Positions 11,781-23,479 of a stretch of DNA of 64,000 nt are shown one piece after another. The DNA is taken from contig JAHBBC010000002.1 of assembly GCA_019915015.1 (NCBI GenBank), positions 1,860,001 through 1,924,000 of the forward strand, written 5' to 3'. The notes below the pieces were generated by a model. The model had not been told where the DNA came from. It worked only from the letters and a program-made list of their open reading frames with translations, and did not search any database. Both the position numbers and the translations under genes were made by a program. Origin of the DNA: Auriscalpium vulgare (lineage: Eukaryota > Basidiomycota > Agaricomycetes > Russulales > Auriscalpiaceae). Within the stretch, counting starts at the first letter, position 1. The number at the start of each line of letters is the position of its first letter.

Positions 11781-13039
11781 CGGCGATGTTACTAGCTACG
11801 TTGCAGGCTTGCTGTGAATGCGTCGCGATGGGCGTTGAGCGGGAGTGCCGATGGAGGAAACCAAGGATCACAATCCCGCTACTGATGATGCCCAACTATA
11901 GCTTATTCGGCTCAGCGGCAAGCGAGCGCACATTCATCTGACTCCATCAACGGGGCGCTTCGGAGGTCTGTTTTGAAGATTCCGCGTCCGGCCGACTCGA
12001 AGCGCGCTGCAAGGCGCCCCATGTTCGTGTCCGTCTGATGCGGCGCATCAGCAGTCTCGCCACGGTCGCGCCACGATGTTCAAGATGCGTACCGTGGAGG
12101 TCACCTTCATCGCGATTGAAATGAGGCTTCTGGATTCAGACCGTAAGTTTGCGTCTCCAAAGGAACGGGGTCCTCGCCGCTTCGAATGCTGGGAATTAGA
12201 ATGACTGGCGCGTTCGCAGGACCTGGCTCAACGTTATCGATTGATGCCATATACCAAACTATTATTGCTCACCTTCCATATCCGCTCCCTGGCAATGATA
12301 TCCAGCGCAAGTTGACAAAACGAGCCCGAAGGTGAAAGCCGAGGCCAACGATGGGCGTCGTCGCTTCTGCACGTCCTGTGTCAGAACAGAACTGTCGTTG
12401 GCGGTGGCGTGATCCTATTGACGAGGTGTCTGTACGTGCGAAGCCGAAGGGGTGTGCCGTTCCACGATGGCATGCACGTTCGTATGTATAAACCGGGGCA
12501 TGCCCTGCAGTACTCCGCCGAATGGGCGCAGCGGCGTCGTCCGAGACCTGGACGGGAGTGTTTCGAGCATCCACGTTCGCGCGGGCGGCAACATCTGGGC
12601 AAGGCTGGCCTTCTGAATGCAATCAGGACATCTGGCCGCTGGCGACAGACGCACCTCGCGCGTGGCCTCGCAAGTCACAACAAGCTGCCGAGCTGAGCCA
12701 GCCTCGGTGTCCCTGCACACCTAATCGCATGAATACGCGGGCCTCGAGACGTAAAGACGGGAGACTGGCGGTCGTGTTGAGAGATATTATTCCGAAAGCG
12801 ACGGGCAGGCCGGAGGAGTATTTTGAGAGTTTTCGCTGGCGCGTCGGCGCTGATGTTGCAACGACGTCATCGGTGGCCGACGATCGGCGCCCAGAGGCCC
12901 CATGTGGGGACATTTTGCGGGGCATACTTCCGCTTGAGGAATGTGCGCCGGAGGTTGTGTGCTCCTTTGGTCCAGTCCCCCAACTCTGAATTATGTCCGT
13001 ACCCCAGCTTGGTTCCCGACCACCACCATCCCCGCACTC
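11781..13039. other. Intergenic region between divergent genes
   Basis: This stretch of 1.26 kb separates the start of DUF6535 gene A (-) from that of the next gene (+). Open frames of 155 aa on the plus strand (12522-12989) and 316 aa on the minus strand (12623-13573) exist. They are Arg/Ala/Pro-rich and lack recognisable motifs, and the minus frame overlaps a better-supported gene. I see promoter-type sequence only. Confidence 0.45.
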
Positions 13040-14974
13040 ATGTCGCCGCCGTTGACGACGTCTCCGCTTGTCAGCCCATCGGTGTCGCCGGCGCACAGCG
13101 TGGCGAGCAGCCCCATCCAAAGCCGTCGTGTCCTCAGCCGCCGGGGCTCCTCCAGCGCAGCAGACCCATGGGGTGCCCATCTGGACGTCAACATGCACCC
13201 TGCCCGGACAACGTCGTGCAAGCTCACGATCGTCCGCGTCAACGAAGCACCCATCACCCTCGATGAGGCCCCACCCTCTCCACAGCACCGCCGCCATTTT
13301 GGCTTCGGTTCTCATCACAATGTCCACAGGCGGCACAGCAGCCATGCGTCCGCAACGTCTCCTGGCAAGCAGGAAAACGGGCGCATGAGCTTCGCGTCGG
13401 CATCCTTTGCTGGGCCGGGCTCGTCGAACTCCCATCCGCGATCGGGGAGCCCTACCTCGCACGGCCATCCCCGCTCTTCGATACCCACGAAACCGCGCCT
13501 TACCCCCGATCAGCTCATCACTTTGGCACAGCAGTCTGTACATCCCCGCGCGACTCCAGTCCCTTCGCCACATTCCCCCAGCAGCGGCCCGGATGCCGGT
13601 GGTAGTACCGCACCTGCGTCATTCACGGCTTTGGGGGACGATGTCTACCTCCCCTTCGTCGACCGTGCCGCTGAAGTCACTTCGTTGTTTGGGCCGGGCC
13701 AGCCATCCGCGAAGCTCCTCAATCTCCTCGCTCAGACCTTCCCTCCCCGCGCTCCCTCCGCATCCCCCGACAATTCGACGGTCCTGAATACAGATCCGAA
13801 GAACTGGAGCGCCTCGCAGCTCGAGTTCTGGCTCAAGAACGTGGACCGTGATGTCGCGTCGGACGAAGACTGGGTGGCTGCGACGCGCCGCTGCATCCTG
13901 TCGCACAGCGAGCTTGTCTGGGAGCGCATCAAGGGCGCTCTGGGCGTGCCTCCCGAGCTCGATTCGGAGGACTTCGACGTAGACGTGTTCGACCTCAGCG
14001 GGCTTGCCTTCGACAGCGCCTTGGACGAGTCAGACGGCGACGAGCCGCAGCCAGCAGGCGGTCCCGTTGGCCTTGTTAGCGAGACCCTCGTTGGCGGGCT
14101 CTCCCCCGAGCCGGACTCTATCCAAGATCCTCGCACAGACGCAGAGGCGCCTGCCTCGTCCTCAGGCGCAGAAGAGGAGGTGCACCCCACCACGGTGTCC
14201 GAGCTCTCGATCGAGGCCGTTCTCGCACCGACATCGCCGCCGTCGGACCACGAGCATCCACCGACACGTCCCGGCGCGCACCGCATGCACGACATCTCGG
14301 AGGACGTGCGCGGCGAGTCGGACGACTCTGCGGGCGGCGTGTCGTCGTTGGAGGGCAGCGGGCTGCTGTCGCCCCCACGCGAGGTCGTGCAAGGCCTGCG
14401 CATTAGCACGACGGCGACGTCACCGAGCCTGTTCGCGTCGGACACCCACCCCCTCGCTGCCTCACTGTCGTCAGTGACGGGTCGTGCACAGACGCCGGAT
14501 GGTCACCTGCCTGCGTCTTTGTCGGGCATGCGCCGATCGGGTTCATCAGGTAGCCTGCCGGGCATGCGTCGGTCGGGTTCGGTGAGCAGTCTACCGGGCC
14601 ACGGCAGCGCGGGTTACGCAGCATCAACGGGCAGCGCGGACGTGCCGTACGATGTCGTGGGCGAGCGCGGGCCCGGGAACCCACTATTCCCTACGAGCTT
14701 TGCGCGGCTCGCCTTGGGTCCGACCCTTAGTGCTAAGTAAGTGGCGAGTTCATCTCTTGCTGTGGTCCGTAAGCTGACTGTTGTGTGCCTGAATAGCAAC
14801 CCGTCGCTGCGGTCGCCCAACCTACCGCCGCCGCCGGCGTTCTCGAACCCGCACGCGATTCGCGCCGGCGTCCTCCGCGGACGCAGGGGCGTCCCGAGCT
14901 GGGCGGAGGGCTGGGACCCGGCGAAGCATGAGTACGCCGTGACCGGCAGCGAGGGCAGCGTCGGCGGCCCATGA
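13040..14974 (+). CDS. Conserved basidiomycete protein of unknown function, largely disordered
   Basis: Two exons, 13040-14736 and 14797-14974, give 624 aa; the joint reads SANNPSLRSP. Most of the chain is low-complexity Ser/Pro/His with no domain I can name. A compact, probably folded core spans about residues 190-320. It contains DVYLPFVDRAAEVTSLFGPG, AKLLNLLAQTFP and then SQLEFWLKNVDRDVASDEDW with RCILSHSELVWERIKGALGV. This core has the look of a helical module conserved among agaricomycetes. Near the C-terminus a GMRRSGS-type sequence is repeated twice. A segment near the N-terminus (DPWGAHLDVNMH) also stands out from the Ser/Pro background. The ATG at 13040 was preferred because upstream codons in the same frame are of non-coding type. 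Function is not assigned. Confidence 0.75.
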
Positions 14975-15502
14975 TCAAACTGTACCCTCGATCCATCCAT
15001 CCTTTTTACATCATCATTTGCATTCCTGTCGGACCATGTGCTTTCTGTTTCACTGTACGCCCGTACTGTCTCGCTAGACCTTCAAAATGTGCTATAGTTG
15101 TCGTATTTTACCCACATCCATACCCCGCTTCGCCTTGCTCCCCGCTCCGTATGTAATTGTAGACAAAGCGCATAGTACACACGCGCATGCGCGGTAGATT
15201 CGTGCCTCGAAATCTCGGCTGACTGTCGTATCGATGGAGTGCTGCTCTCTGCAGCTAAATAACGTAGAATATATCGTGGTGACTGCCAGTCTGCCACTGG
15301 ATAGATATCGTAGATCGTTGAGTTGTCAAAGACACCCTCGGAGGGAGATGATCATGAACCCCCGGACATTAGCCCGCATGCATTCATCATGATTTGCAAC
15401 TGTGTAGCCAGTCGCTGTCAAGACCATTAGCCCGGCCTACGATGTCCACAAAACAGCTGACGCACCGATACGATAGAGGGACGGTAGAAAACGTCGAGAC
15501 GA
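14975..15502. other. Convergent 3' intergenic region
   Basis: This stretch of 528 bp separates two convergent genes. It holds AT-rich 3'-UTR-like sequence. No gene, repeat or RNA is seen. Confidence 0.5.
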
Positions 15503-16477
15503 TCATGTACGCGACGCCTGCAGCGCTCGCCCTCGCGACGCCCTCGCGTCATGCCAGCCCGCCTCCCGACTCCACGCGCGCAGACCGTCGTTCCATTTCT
15601 CCAAGCGCGGATGGCGCTCGACAAACTCATCGGACCCGACGACCATATGTGGGACCGCCAGTTCCTCCAGCGCGGGGAACGCGAGCTCGTCGACCTCGAG
15701 CGCGGGGTGGTCGTGCGCGGGGTTCGCCGAGCGCAGCACGAGGCGCGTGAGCGCGGGCGCGGGCGCGAGGCCGCGCACGATGTCGTCCTGCACGTTGTGC
15801 AGCCAGAAGTCGCTCCAGTGGCTGAGGTCTGCTTGGGCGGCGGCGGTGGATATTCGCAGCGTGCGCAGGGATGCGAGGAGCGTGCGCAGCGGCGGGTGTG
15901 AGTAGATGACGTGGTAGTGCGGGATGAGGCCGTCGAGCGCGAGGTGGTGGAGGCGCCCTGTAAGAGCGTCCGCGATGCTGTTGAGCGTGGCAATAGCGCA
16001 GAACTGGGTGAGGATGTGGCCGGGGGACGGCACCCATACGCTGTACAGGTCGCGCTCGGACGTGAACACGAAGGTGAGCGCGCGGAGGTTGGGGAATGCG
16101 CCGATCTGCTTTAAAGCTTCGGTAAGCTGAAAGCGCATGTCATAGTTGTACGCATTCCCTATTTCTTGTTCTGCAGCAAACGGGATGCGTTAGATGGGCG
16201 AGATCTCAGTCGCACGAGGCGCACCTGATGCAGGCCGAGCGTGCACGTCTTCGTATACAACCTCCCGCACATAGCACGCGAGATAGTCGCAGTCCAGGAG
16301 CTGCGTGAACTTCTGCACACCGGCTGCTGTGTTCGTGATGGGTGCGCATCGGAATGCCGAGGGTGTGGCGAGGGCGCATAACGTGCTGTTGACGAGGCGG
16401 ATCTGGCGAAGCGCGCGGCCGCACGACACCTCGTCCACGATCAGCCCGTAGATCTCGACAGGCAAATGGGGTAGCAT
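15503..16477 (-). CDS. F-box/LRR-like protein
   Basis: Two exons (16477-16225 and 16158-15503) are joined by a 66-nt intron and give 302 aa. The N-terminus reads MLPHLPVEIYGLIVDEV and continues into LRQIRLVNSTLCALATPSAF, a typical fungal F-box helix set. The C-terminal part contains leucine-rich stretches (LRALTFVFTS, LHHLALDGLI, LRTLLASLRTLRI, LTRLVLRSAN) spaced like degenerate LRRs. F-box proteins bind Skp1 in SCF ubiquitin ligases, and the LRR part would select the substrate; neither partner can be inferred. An in-frame ATG at 16543 would add 22 residues. I chose 16477 because it starts right at the F-box. Confidence 0.75.
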
Positions 16478-16922
16478 GTAAGCCGGAAACAAAACAGATG
16501 CTGGGATGATGTCTTGTTGCGATCTGGTGAAGTGACTCGGCAACTGGTTCAGATCAGAAATCTACGGTGCCAATGCGGAGAAACGTCACGTGACATTTGC
16601 TTAGGGCCGGCTTTCTGGACCCTCGACCTGGCAGAAGATAAACTGGTCGCGCTTCGGGTAAGGGATGGAGAAAAAGGGGAGCAGGATGATCCTCCAGGTC
16701 TTGGCAAGTTTCTGCGTTGAGGCGGATTTTGGTGAATGAGCCTAGAGTCGCGCAAAGCTATAATGCAGGCAGGCAGCAGCCAGCAATCAGGATCCAGGAC
16801 ACGAGATGCTAATGAAGAGTGGTGATATGCGTATACATGGAAATGCGTCCTGATCTACAGAGTCTACACAAGTACTTGTCAGCCGCACACGCGCCGAACA
16901 ACATAGCGAGAGCACTCACCCT
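16478..16922. other. Intergenic region
   Basis: This stretch of 445 bp lies between two minus-strand genes: upstream of the F-box gene and downstream of the sulfhydryl oxidase. No gene or repeat is visible. Confidence 0.5.
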
Positions 16923-17498
16923 CTAATCACAGCTCCCATCCTCCGGGCCATCCTTCCACCGCTCATCCACCTTCGCACATTCAAACTCCTCCTTCCCGAG
17001 CTTTCGATTCACCTCGTTATGCCGCGCGCAAAGCCACGCACTGAGCCCCGCGCGCCCGCTCACGTCCGGCGGGGCGCCCTGCATCTGCGCGCCGAGGTCC
17101 GCCGCGCAGTGCGAGCACGGGTAGAGCACGGGCAGCGCGTGCAGCAGCGCGAGCATGTTCGCGCGCTGGTGCGGGGACGGCCGCTCGGGGTAGTACGCCG
17201 CGGTCGTGTGCAGGAACGTCCACGTCGCGCGCCCGATGCCCTCGACGTCGGGCGGGCAGTGTGCCGGGCGCGTGTCGGGCAGCGGCGCGAGGGTGGGCAC
17301 CGACGCGGCGCGTGTGTCGGTGGTGAGCGTGGCGGCGGCGGCGGTGGAAGAGGCAAGCGCGGCTTTGGCTGGTTTCCAGTTGCGAAATGAGGTGCAGATC
17401 TTGCACGGCTTGCCGTCCGGGCCGAGCACCATGCCCGGTGGCAATTTTGAAGGATTCGGGGTGCTTCCGGAGGGCTGGCTTGCTGGCTTCTCCCCCAT
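16923..17498 (-). CDS. ERV1: FAD-linked sulfhydryl oxidase, Erv1/ALR family
   Basis: A single exon encodes 191 aa. The N-terminal shuttle segment carries DGKPCKIC, giving the distal Cys pair. The Erv/ALR domain (about residues 80-185) has CPPDVEGIGRATWTFLHTTA, the catalytic YPCSHC pair and WLCARHNEVNRKLGKEEFEC with the structural disulfide and FAD-binding His/Asn residues. Erv1 oxidises Mia40 in the mitochondrial intermembrane space, passes electrons to cytochrome c, and so drives import of Cys-motif proteins. No N-terminal presequence is present, as in other Erv1 proteins. It is followed at once on the minus strand by an F-box gene, with no sign of a functional link. Confidence 0.93.
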   Translation of the reverse strand: MGEKPASQPSGSTPNPSKLPPGMVLGPDGKPCKICTSFRNWKPAKAALASSTAAAATLTTDTRAASVPTLAPLPDTRPAHCPPDVEGIGRATWTFLHTTAAYYPERPSPHQRANMLALLHALPVLYPCSHCAADLGAQMQGAPPDVSGRAGLSAWLCARHNEVNRKLGKEEFECAKVDERWKDGPEDGSCD

Positions 17499-17870
17499 GG
17501 CGACGAGAGGATGCGAGCAACGCCGTTCGACGAACGGGGAGGTTACATAGCAAGTCGCTGACGAAGCGCCTCCGGCAGAACGGCCCGGATGTACTTACTG
17601 GAACTTGAATTGCCAGCGAATTCAAGGTTGCTCCTGGCACCTGCTCGCCATCCTGAGCAGCATTCTCCAAGAGATCAGAAGGCGTGGTATTCCTCCATGC
17701 TACCAGGAAGTATCTCAGCAGCTCGCGACTGACCTCAAATGGCCGCTGGACAGCAACAAGATAAATTATGCAGCAATACAGCAGATTAGCAGTGCAGCGC
17801 AACTCCTACATCGTACATTTCTAGTCATCTCCATCGTACACGTACATCAACTTACATGCTCTTCCCACAC
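17499..17870. other. Intergenic region
   Basis: This stretch of 372 bp lies between the sulfhydryl oxidase start and the stop of the ZIP transporter (both -). Nothing recognisable is seen in it. Confidence 0.5.
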
Positions 17871-19288
17871 TTAGGCCCACTTCCCCAACAGGGCCATCAG
17901 CGCGCACCCCGCGAGCATGCACCCGAGCGCATACGCGAGCTTCCCGTTGCTCGCCTCGCGCATCTCGCGGCTGAACAGGAACTCGTGCGCGAGCAGCTCC
18001 ACGAGCCCCGTGTAGATCAGGATCCCCGCGCTGAGCGCGTCCAGCACGCCCGACACTGCCGACGCCTGTGCGCTGCCCGGGTTGTACGTCGTGCGCACCC
18101 CGAGGCCCGCAGCGATGCCGAGCGGCGTCGTCATCCCGTACAGGAGCGCCGCGGCGATGGGCACCCAGTTCAGCCGGGCGGGCATGCGCAGGTTCGCCAG
18201 GCGCGAGCCAATGCCAAGGCCTTCGAAAAGCTCTGCAGGCAATGGTGAGTATGAGGCTGGGCTCGTTGGATGATGTCCACGCACGATGGAATGTGATGAC
18301 AACGAAGAGCACCTTGAAGCTCTCGTCGACGGCGAGCGTCAGGCCGATGAGAACGCTGGGGGTTGTGAGGACGCGCTCGAGTAAGTGGTTCGGGCTGCCC
18401 ACCTGTGCAAAATGACCCCAAACTCTAGGATTCCGACGCCGATGACCTGGGCGGCCGCCGAGTCGTCGTGGTCGCCCTCGCCGTGATGGTGATCATCATG
18501 GTGATGGCGCACTTCCTCCAGCGGCTCGCCCTTGTGCTTGTTCACGCTTTCGATATCATCCACCGAAATTTCTGGCCCCGTTTCCGCGTCCACGGTGGCA
18601 CGACTGCCCTCAGGGTTGCCTTCCGGCCCGTGGGCGGAATGCGCGCCGACGCCGTGGCCATGTGCGTCTGCGCGGAATATCAGCGACGAGGGCGCGGGGC
18701 ACCGGGGCCTGTCACACGCACCATGGCTGATTCCGAGCTTCTTGAGCTTCGCGGTGCCAATGCGGAATGCGAGCAGCTCGACGATGAAGATGAAGAATAT
18801 GGAGAGGAGCGCGAGGGCCAGCGCGTATGGCTGCAGAGCGGTCAGCAGGGTACTGAAGACGAAGGGACGGACATACGTAGTTATGCCATGCGTCGCTGAG
18901 GCATGGTGAGCGGAGGGCCTCGATGGCGGGGTCGAGGAGATGGATGAAGGCCGTCGCGATCTGTACAATCACCTCCGTCAGCACCTCCGTTGCGGCCTCG
19001 TCGGACAAGCACACTCACGATGACCCCCGATCCGAAATATTTAGCAAATCTGCGGCCAAAGCGTGAGTACGGGTGCGGAAGATGTCGGAGGCGGGGCACG
19101 CACTCGAACAGGGCATGGGGCACGGCGAGCCAGCTCGTGCGCTTTGCGAGGACGGGGAAGAGGGCACCGAAGGTGCTGCCCGTCCAGATGATGAAGATGG
19201 AAGCGACCCGCAGACCAGTAAGAGAGGAGGCTCCGCCGCCTGCGCCGCAATTGAGAGCGTCGTTGGCGAGGCCGGTGGGTGATGACAT
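17871..19288 (-). CDS. ZIP-family zinc (or iron) transporter
   Basis: Six exons (19288-19104, 19049-19019, 18960-18877, 18830-18403, 18355-18285, 18232-17871) give 386 aa. Eight membrane segments can be traced, starting at LRVASIFIIWTGSTFGALFP. The loop between segments 3 and 4 is His-rich (HHHDDHHHGEGDHDD), as in metal-binding loops of ZIPs. Segment 4 has HSVLIGLTLAV, and segment 5 has HQLFEGLGIGSRLA, which contributes the family's metal-binding His and Glu residues. The C-terminus ends LMALLGKWA. Zrt1/Zrt2-type proteins bring zinc into the cytosol across the plasma membrane. Which metal this one prefers is not visible. Upstream, a tandem pair of CCAAT motifs lies about 420-435 bp before the start codon. 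Confidence 0.92.
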
Positions 19289-21582
19289 GCGATGTGGGAG
19301 CCGGAAGCAGCGCTTGAGAGACCTGTGCTGTTGGGTGGAAAGGCAGTCCGGCGGGCGCTGCCACCGTGAAGGTCGAAAGAGATGTCGTGGATGATATCGC
19401 TGGGAAGAGGGGTTGCAGAGAGGGGAAATGCGTGTGTCAACAACCCGTGGATGCACCGTGACCGCGCGGGTCCTCACCTTGCCGCCTGACACACGCTTTC
19501 TGTCATACTACGGAACGGTTTTCCACAATTGTTCCGCGCCAATGATCTCTGGGCATATTCGTTCGAAAGGTAGAATCGCCGGTCGCGGGTTTTGACGAGC
19601 TAGAGGAGCAGGAGGCGCACCTAGGAGCAGCCGCTCGTCGACTGCTGCCAAGAGCGCCGGAACTTTTTTGCTAGCCACGCGATCGGATGAGGACCCTCAC
19701 AGTCACGGCCAATCACGGCCAATCATCAGCCTCCGCCACATGCGAGCTGGCTGCTGAATGCAGCTTGGCTGGGCACGCAACTGCACGCAATATAACGATA
19801 TGTTCCGGGTTATTCGCAGGAAAAGGCACCCGGTATTAGGGCGTGTTGGAGTTTACGCGTCGTGCAATCACTCCCTCGAAGTTGCCTCGAAATGGGGGTA
19901 AACAAGGCCTGGCCAATTTACTAGTACTGCGGCACCTTGGATGGAGGCCGTGATTTCCGACAAGGGTGGCCAATAACAAGGGGCGGTGAAAGCAAACACC
20001 CGTGAGTGTACCGCAAGGGGTAGCGTAATCGGCGTCGACTGTATTTGCGAGCGCATTTGTGCGCAAGGGCCTCGTGCGTATACAGAGCAGCTGGGAATGC
20101 GATCTCATCGCACGAATATGAAGTGACTTCGAGCACTGGTGGCTCAGCGTGGGGGGCTGTATATGCTTGCCACCCTATATCGTGGATGTATGCGGCGTAT
20201 ATGCGTGTGTTTTCGGATCATATCCAAACATCGTGAGAGATGTTGACACACGCAACCCCGTGCTGTTCATGCGTTCATAACCTATCACTGATCAGATCCT
20301 GGATACGCGGAAGGAGGACCCCACACTCACCGCTTCTATATTCGCGACCGTGTGGGCATTATTTCAATGCTCGACCCACCGCACAGCTATGTCCAGCAGC
20401 GCACCAAGAAGTCTTCTGTGGCCTGGAGCCCAGGAATACATTGCCAGCATCAGGGATTTGGAACAACGCGCCGGGTGGTCATCAATCAGCGCTTGAGTGC
20501 CAAACTAGCAGCTGCCTTTGACAGAAAAGATAATTGCGACATGGCGTGGCCATGTGCTTGGCCGATGCTGCGCTGGGTTCAAAGCAGGCCCCGAAATAAG
20601 GGATACGTGAAGCGACGGCCTAGGGTTGTCCTGCAGTAGGATCCGGAATTCCGCGAGGAGAGACGATGTGGACTCAAGAGAGCAAGGAGCGTGGGACTAC
20701 GTCGAATCGACACTCCGATCCAACTCCGATCGCGAGTCGAAGACAGTTCTGTTTGATTTCTATCCGTCTCGAGTTCCTCTCAAAAACACACGTGAATTCG
20801 AACAACAAAGCAGATCACTGGAAAAGAACGTGTATGGCCATTCTTTTTTTCATGAAGGAAATAAGGAAATCTGCTTATCGGGCATCCTATGACTCTCGGC
20901 AGTGACCGGTGACCGTGTCGAGCTGGTGTCGAGCGTCGAACAAAATGCGAGAAAGCAGCGGACGCTGTTGACAGAGGCAAACGGAGAGTGACAAGGAAAG
21001 AGAATTGACACGCAGACAGCGGGCGCGGGTGCGAATACTGACTACTCTTGAAGGCTCATGGAGGCTCATGGGCAGGACCCAGGCCGCAGGGCTGTTGGTG
21101 CGAACGCCGTGCAGTGCTGGGACAGACCGTGGTGACGTCGACTCCGGCAACCCGGGCTACTGCCAGTGCCACTGGCAGAGGTGTGTGCAACCGGGCCATG
21201 CGCAGGGTTGCGATCGTGGGACGCGTCGCTCATGCCAGTCCACGTGCATATTCAGTACGACTGTCTTCTGATACCTACGGAGACTACCGTGACCGGAATT
21301 TTGCCGTCCAGCAGCTCGACCCTGCACGCCCCCTCCAATGGACCCAAGTCGCCGACCGGGCCCAAAACTTCAATGCAGAACTCCGTTGTCGGAACCCGCA
21401 AGGCAGTTCATGCACACTATGCCGGTGCAGTGCTCGGCGACCGCGCTCGCAGTGTCCGTAGCTCAACGTTTTGACAGATGATACTCATTCTCCTCATAAG
21501 AGTGTCCTCGACCGTCGGGGAGGGAGCAAGCCTCACTGCCTAGTGGTCACATTTCTCATCTTCGAAGACCGAGCACTTCACC
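19289..21582. other. Long intergenic region between divergent transporter genes
   Basis: This stretch of 2.3 kb separates the starts of the ZIP transporter (-) and the MFS carrier (+). Open frames are short (under 140 aa), overlap one another on both strands and have no recognisable motif. I find no transposon ends, tRNA or satellite repeat. It may contain regulatory sequence for the two transporters. Confidence 0.4.
19704..19723 (+). promoter_or_regulatory. Tandem CCAAT boxes
   Basis: A 10-bp unit containing CCAAT (CACGGCCAAT) is repeated head to tail, upstream of the ZIP transporter. CCAAT is the site of the HAP/NF-Y complex in fungi. Its use here is inferred from sequence only. Confidence 0.3.
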
Positions 21583-23479
21583 ATGTCTTCTGTATCCTCC
21601 GCGACCTCGTCGACAAGTACCCTCAAGACCACAAGCCTCCTCGAGGACAAGTCCAGCAACCTCTCTGGCAACCAATGCATGCCTAAGGAGGAGACTGCCG
21701 ACCTTGCTTCCGTAGATGGCGGCGTCCAAGCGTGGACCTTTGTCTTGTGCTCCTTCATTCTGGAGGCTCTCGTCTGGGGATTTCCATTTAGGTGCGTCCG
21801 CGCAGTCGTGCGCGTCGCATCGTGCTGATTTACCGTTGTGCACAGCTATGGCGTGTTCCAACAGTGGTATCTCAGCAATCCGCCGTTTGAAGGCGCATCT
21901 GAGGCGATGATCAACTCAATTGGGACCGTCACGCTCGCGATTCAATACATGGAAGGCATCGTGCTCGCGTTCGTTTTCCAGCGCTTCCCGCAATGGCTCA
22001 GACCCATCATGATCGGGGGCCTCGTCGTTTGTGTAATCTCTATGCTCATCTCGAGCTTTGCGACCCAGGTTTGTTTGTCTCAGTCTGCCTCTCAATATGC
22101 ATGCTCAAGCATAATGTCTAGGTCTGGCATCTCATTCTTCTTCAAGGTGCCGTGTATGGGACCGCTGCAGGCTGTCTTTATATGCCCGTTATTTTCTGGG
22201 TACGCCTATTGATCAAGATATCTTAACATTCTCTCACAATGAGTTTCTAGCTCTCAGAATGGTTTGTCGTGGTCAGTTCCCGCCTTCTCACCATTCCGAT
22301 CGCCGCTCATGGATTCTTGCTTGCTACAGCGACGCTCCTTAGCAAGTGCCTTCATATTCAGCGGAGGCGGCTTCGGCGGCGCTGTCTTCCCGGTCGCAGC
22401 CGACTTCCTTCTCCAGCGCGTCGGCTTCCGCTGGACCATCCGCGCTATCGCGCTCACAGTGGGCATCCTTGGCGGCCTCGCCATTCTCGGCGTCAAACCG
22501 CGCTTGCCCCTTCCGCCTGCGAGCAGCCGCCAGGCGGCCCCTCCACTGGATTTCTCGTTCCTCAAGTCTCCGGTGTTTATATCAGTCGTAAGTTTGTCTG
22601 TTGGGGATGTGAGTGGCGCACTGAGCGTCAGCTATCCAGGCCATCACGGTATTCATGCAGGGGCTCGCATACTTCCCGGTGTCGATCTACATTCCGACTT
22701 ACGCTGTCGCCCTTGGGTACTCGCGGCTCAGCGGGACGCTCGCTTTGACTATCTTCAATCTGGCCTGCGTTGTCGGTATGTCCTGTGCCACGTAGCATAG
22801 CATGTCACGCTCAAGTGTTGACGTCGTTGCAGGACAGATGGCCTGCGGCTATTACTGCGACTTGGGCCCGTACACCCACGTCATGCTCTTCTCAGGCATG
22901 CTGTCCTCGATCTTGGTGTTTGCATTGTGGGGCTTCGCGCATAGCCTCGCGTTGATCTTCGTGTTTGTCACCCTTTTCGGGATCATCGTACGTGGATCCA
23001 CTATGTGCCCTCCTTCAGGCAGCGTCTAACGTGCACCCCAGAGCGGTGGTTTCAGTGCCATATGGACGCCCGCTGCCGCCGAGGTCCATGGTACGCTCAA
23101 CAGATGTCCTTCGTGACGAACGTAACTTACACGATATACAGCAATCCAGCCATTCACGCCCTTCGCTTTCTTCTGTGCCGCGAAAGGGCTGGCAGCCGTC
23201 TTCGGGCCGTTCATCGCTGCGGCTCTGCACCATGACTGCAACGATTGCAATTCCGCGTCGCAAGGAAAGCATGGCTGGGGTGGCTACGGGTTTACACGTG
23301 CGTGGCGCCACTTTTCCTTTTCTTAGGGCCAGTTGACTGATGGTGACTCGTTGTCTGCAGTGATCACTATCTTTGTGGGGAGTATGATGGCGGCGACGAC
23401 GATGGGGTCGGTCGTTTCAGCGTGGTTGCGGACGCGTGCGATGCGGACACGCGCGAAGGATGCAACCTGCGCCGTTTGA
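21583..23479 (+). CDS. Major facilitator superfamily carrier, monocarboxylate-permease (MCH) type
   Basis: Ten exons are inferred: 21583-21791, 21846-22068, 22122-22199, 22251-22271, 22330-22587, 22640-22775, 22833-22987, 23042-23090, 23142-23297, 23361-23479. They encode 467 aa. After a polar N-terminus (about 45 residues), membrane segment 1 leads into SYGVFQQWYLSNPPF, typical of fungal MCH/SLC16-like permeases. Further segments include RRSLASAFIFSGGGFGGAVF and FFCAAKGLAAVFGPFIAAAL. About twelve segments can be counted. Yeast Mch proteins resemble animal monocarboxylate transporters, but several do not carry monocarboxylates, so the substrate is open. Exon 4 is only 21 nt; it supplies LSEWFVV together with the next exon's RRSLAS and is supported by frame and motif. 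Confidence 0.85.

Noticed and set aside
12522..12989. 155-aa open frame on the plus strand upstream of the 13040 gene
   Set aside because: No motif, no splice link to the next gene needed, and overlapping frames of equal size exist in other phases.
12623..13573. 316-aa open frame on the minus strand
   Set aside because: Antisense to a better-supported plus-strand gene in a GC-rich region; Arg-rich composition without motifs, typical of a shadow frame.
19289..21582. Hidden genes in the 2.3-kb gap between the ZIP and MFS genes
   Set aside because: Open frames are short, overlap on both strands and lack motifs; no exon chain with consistent splice sites could be built.
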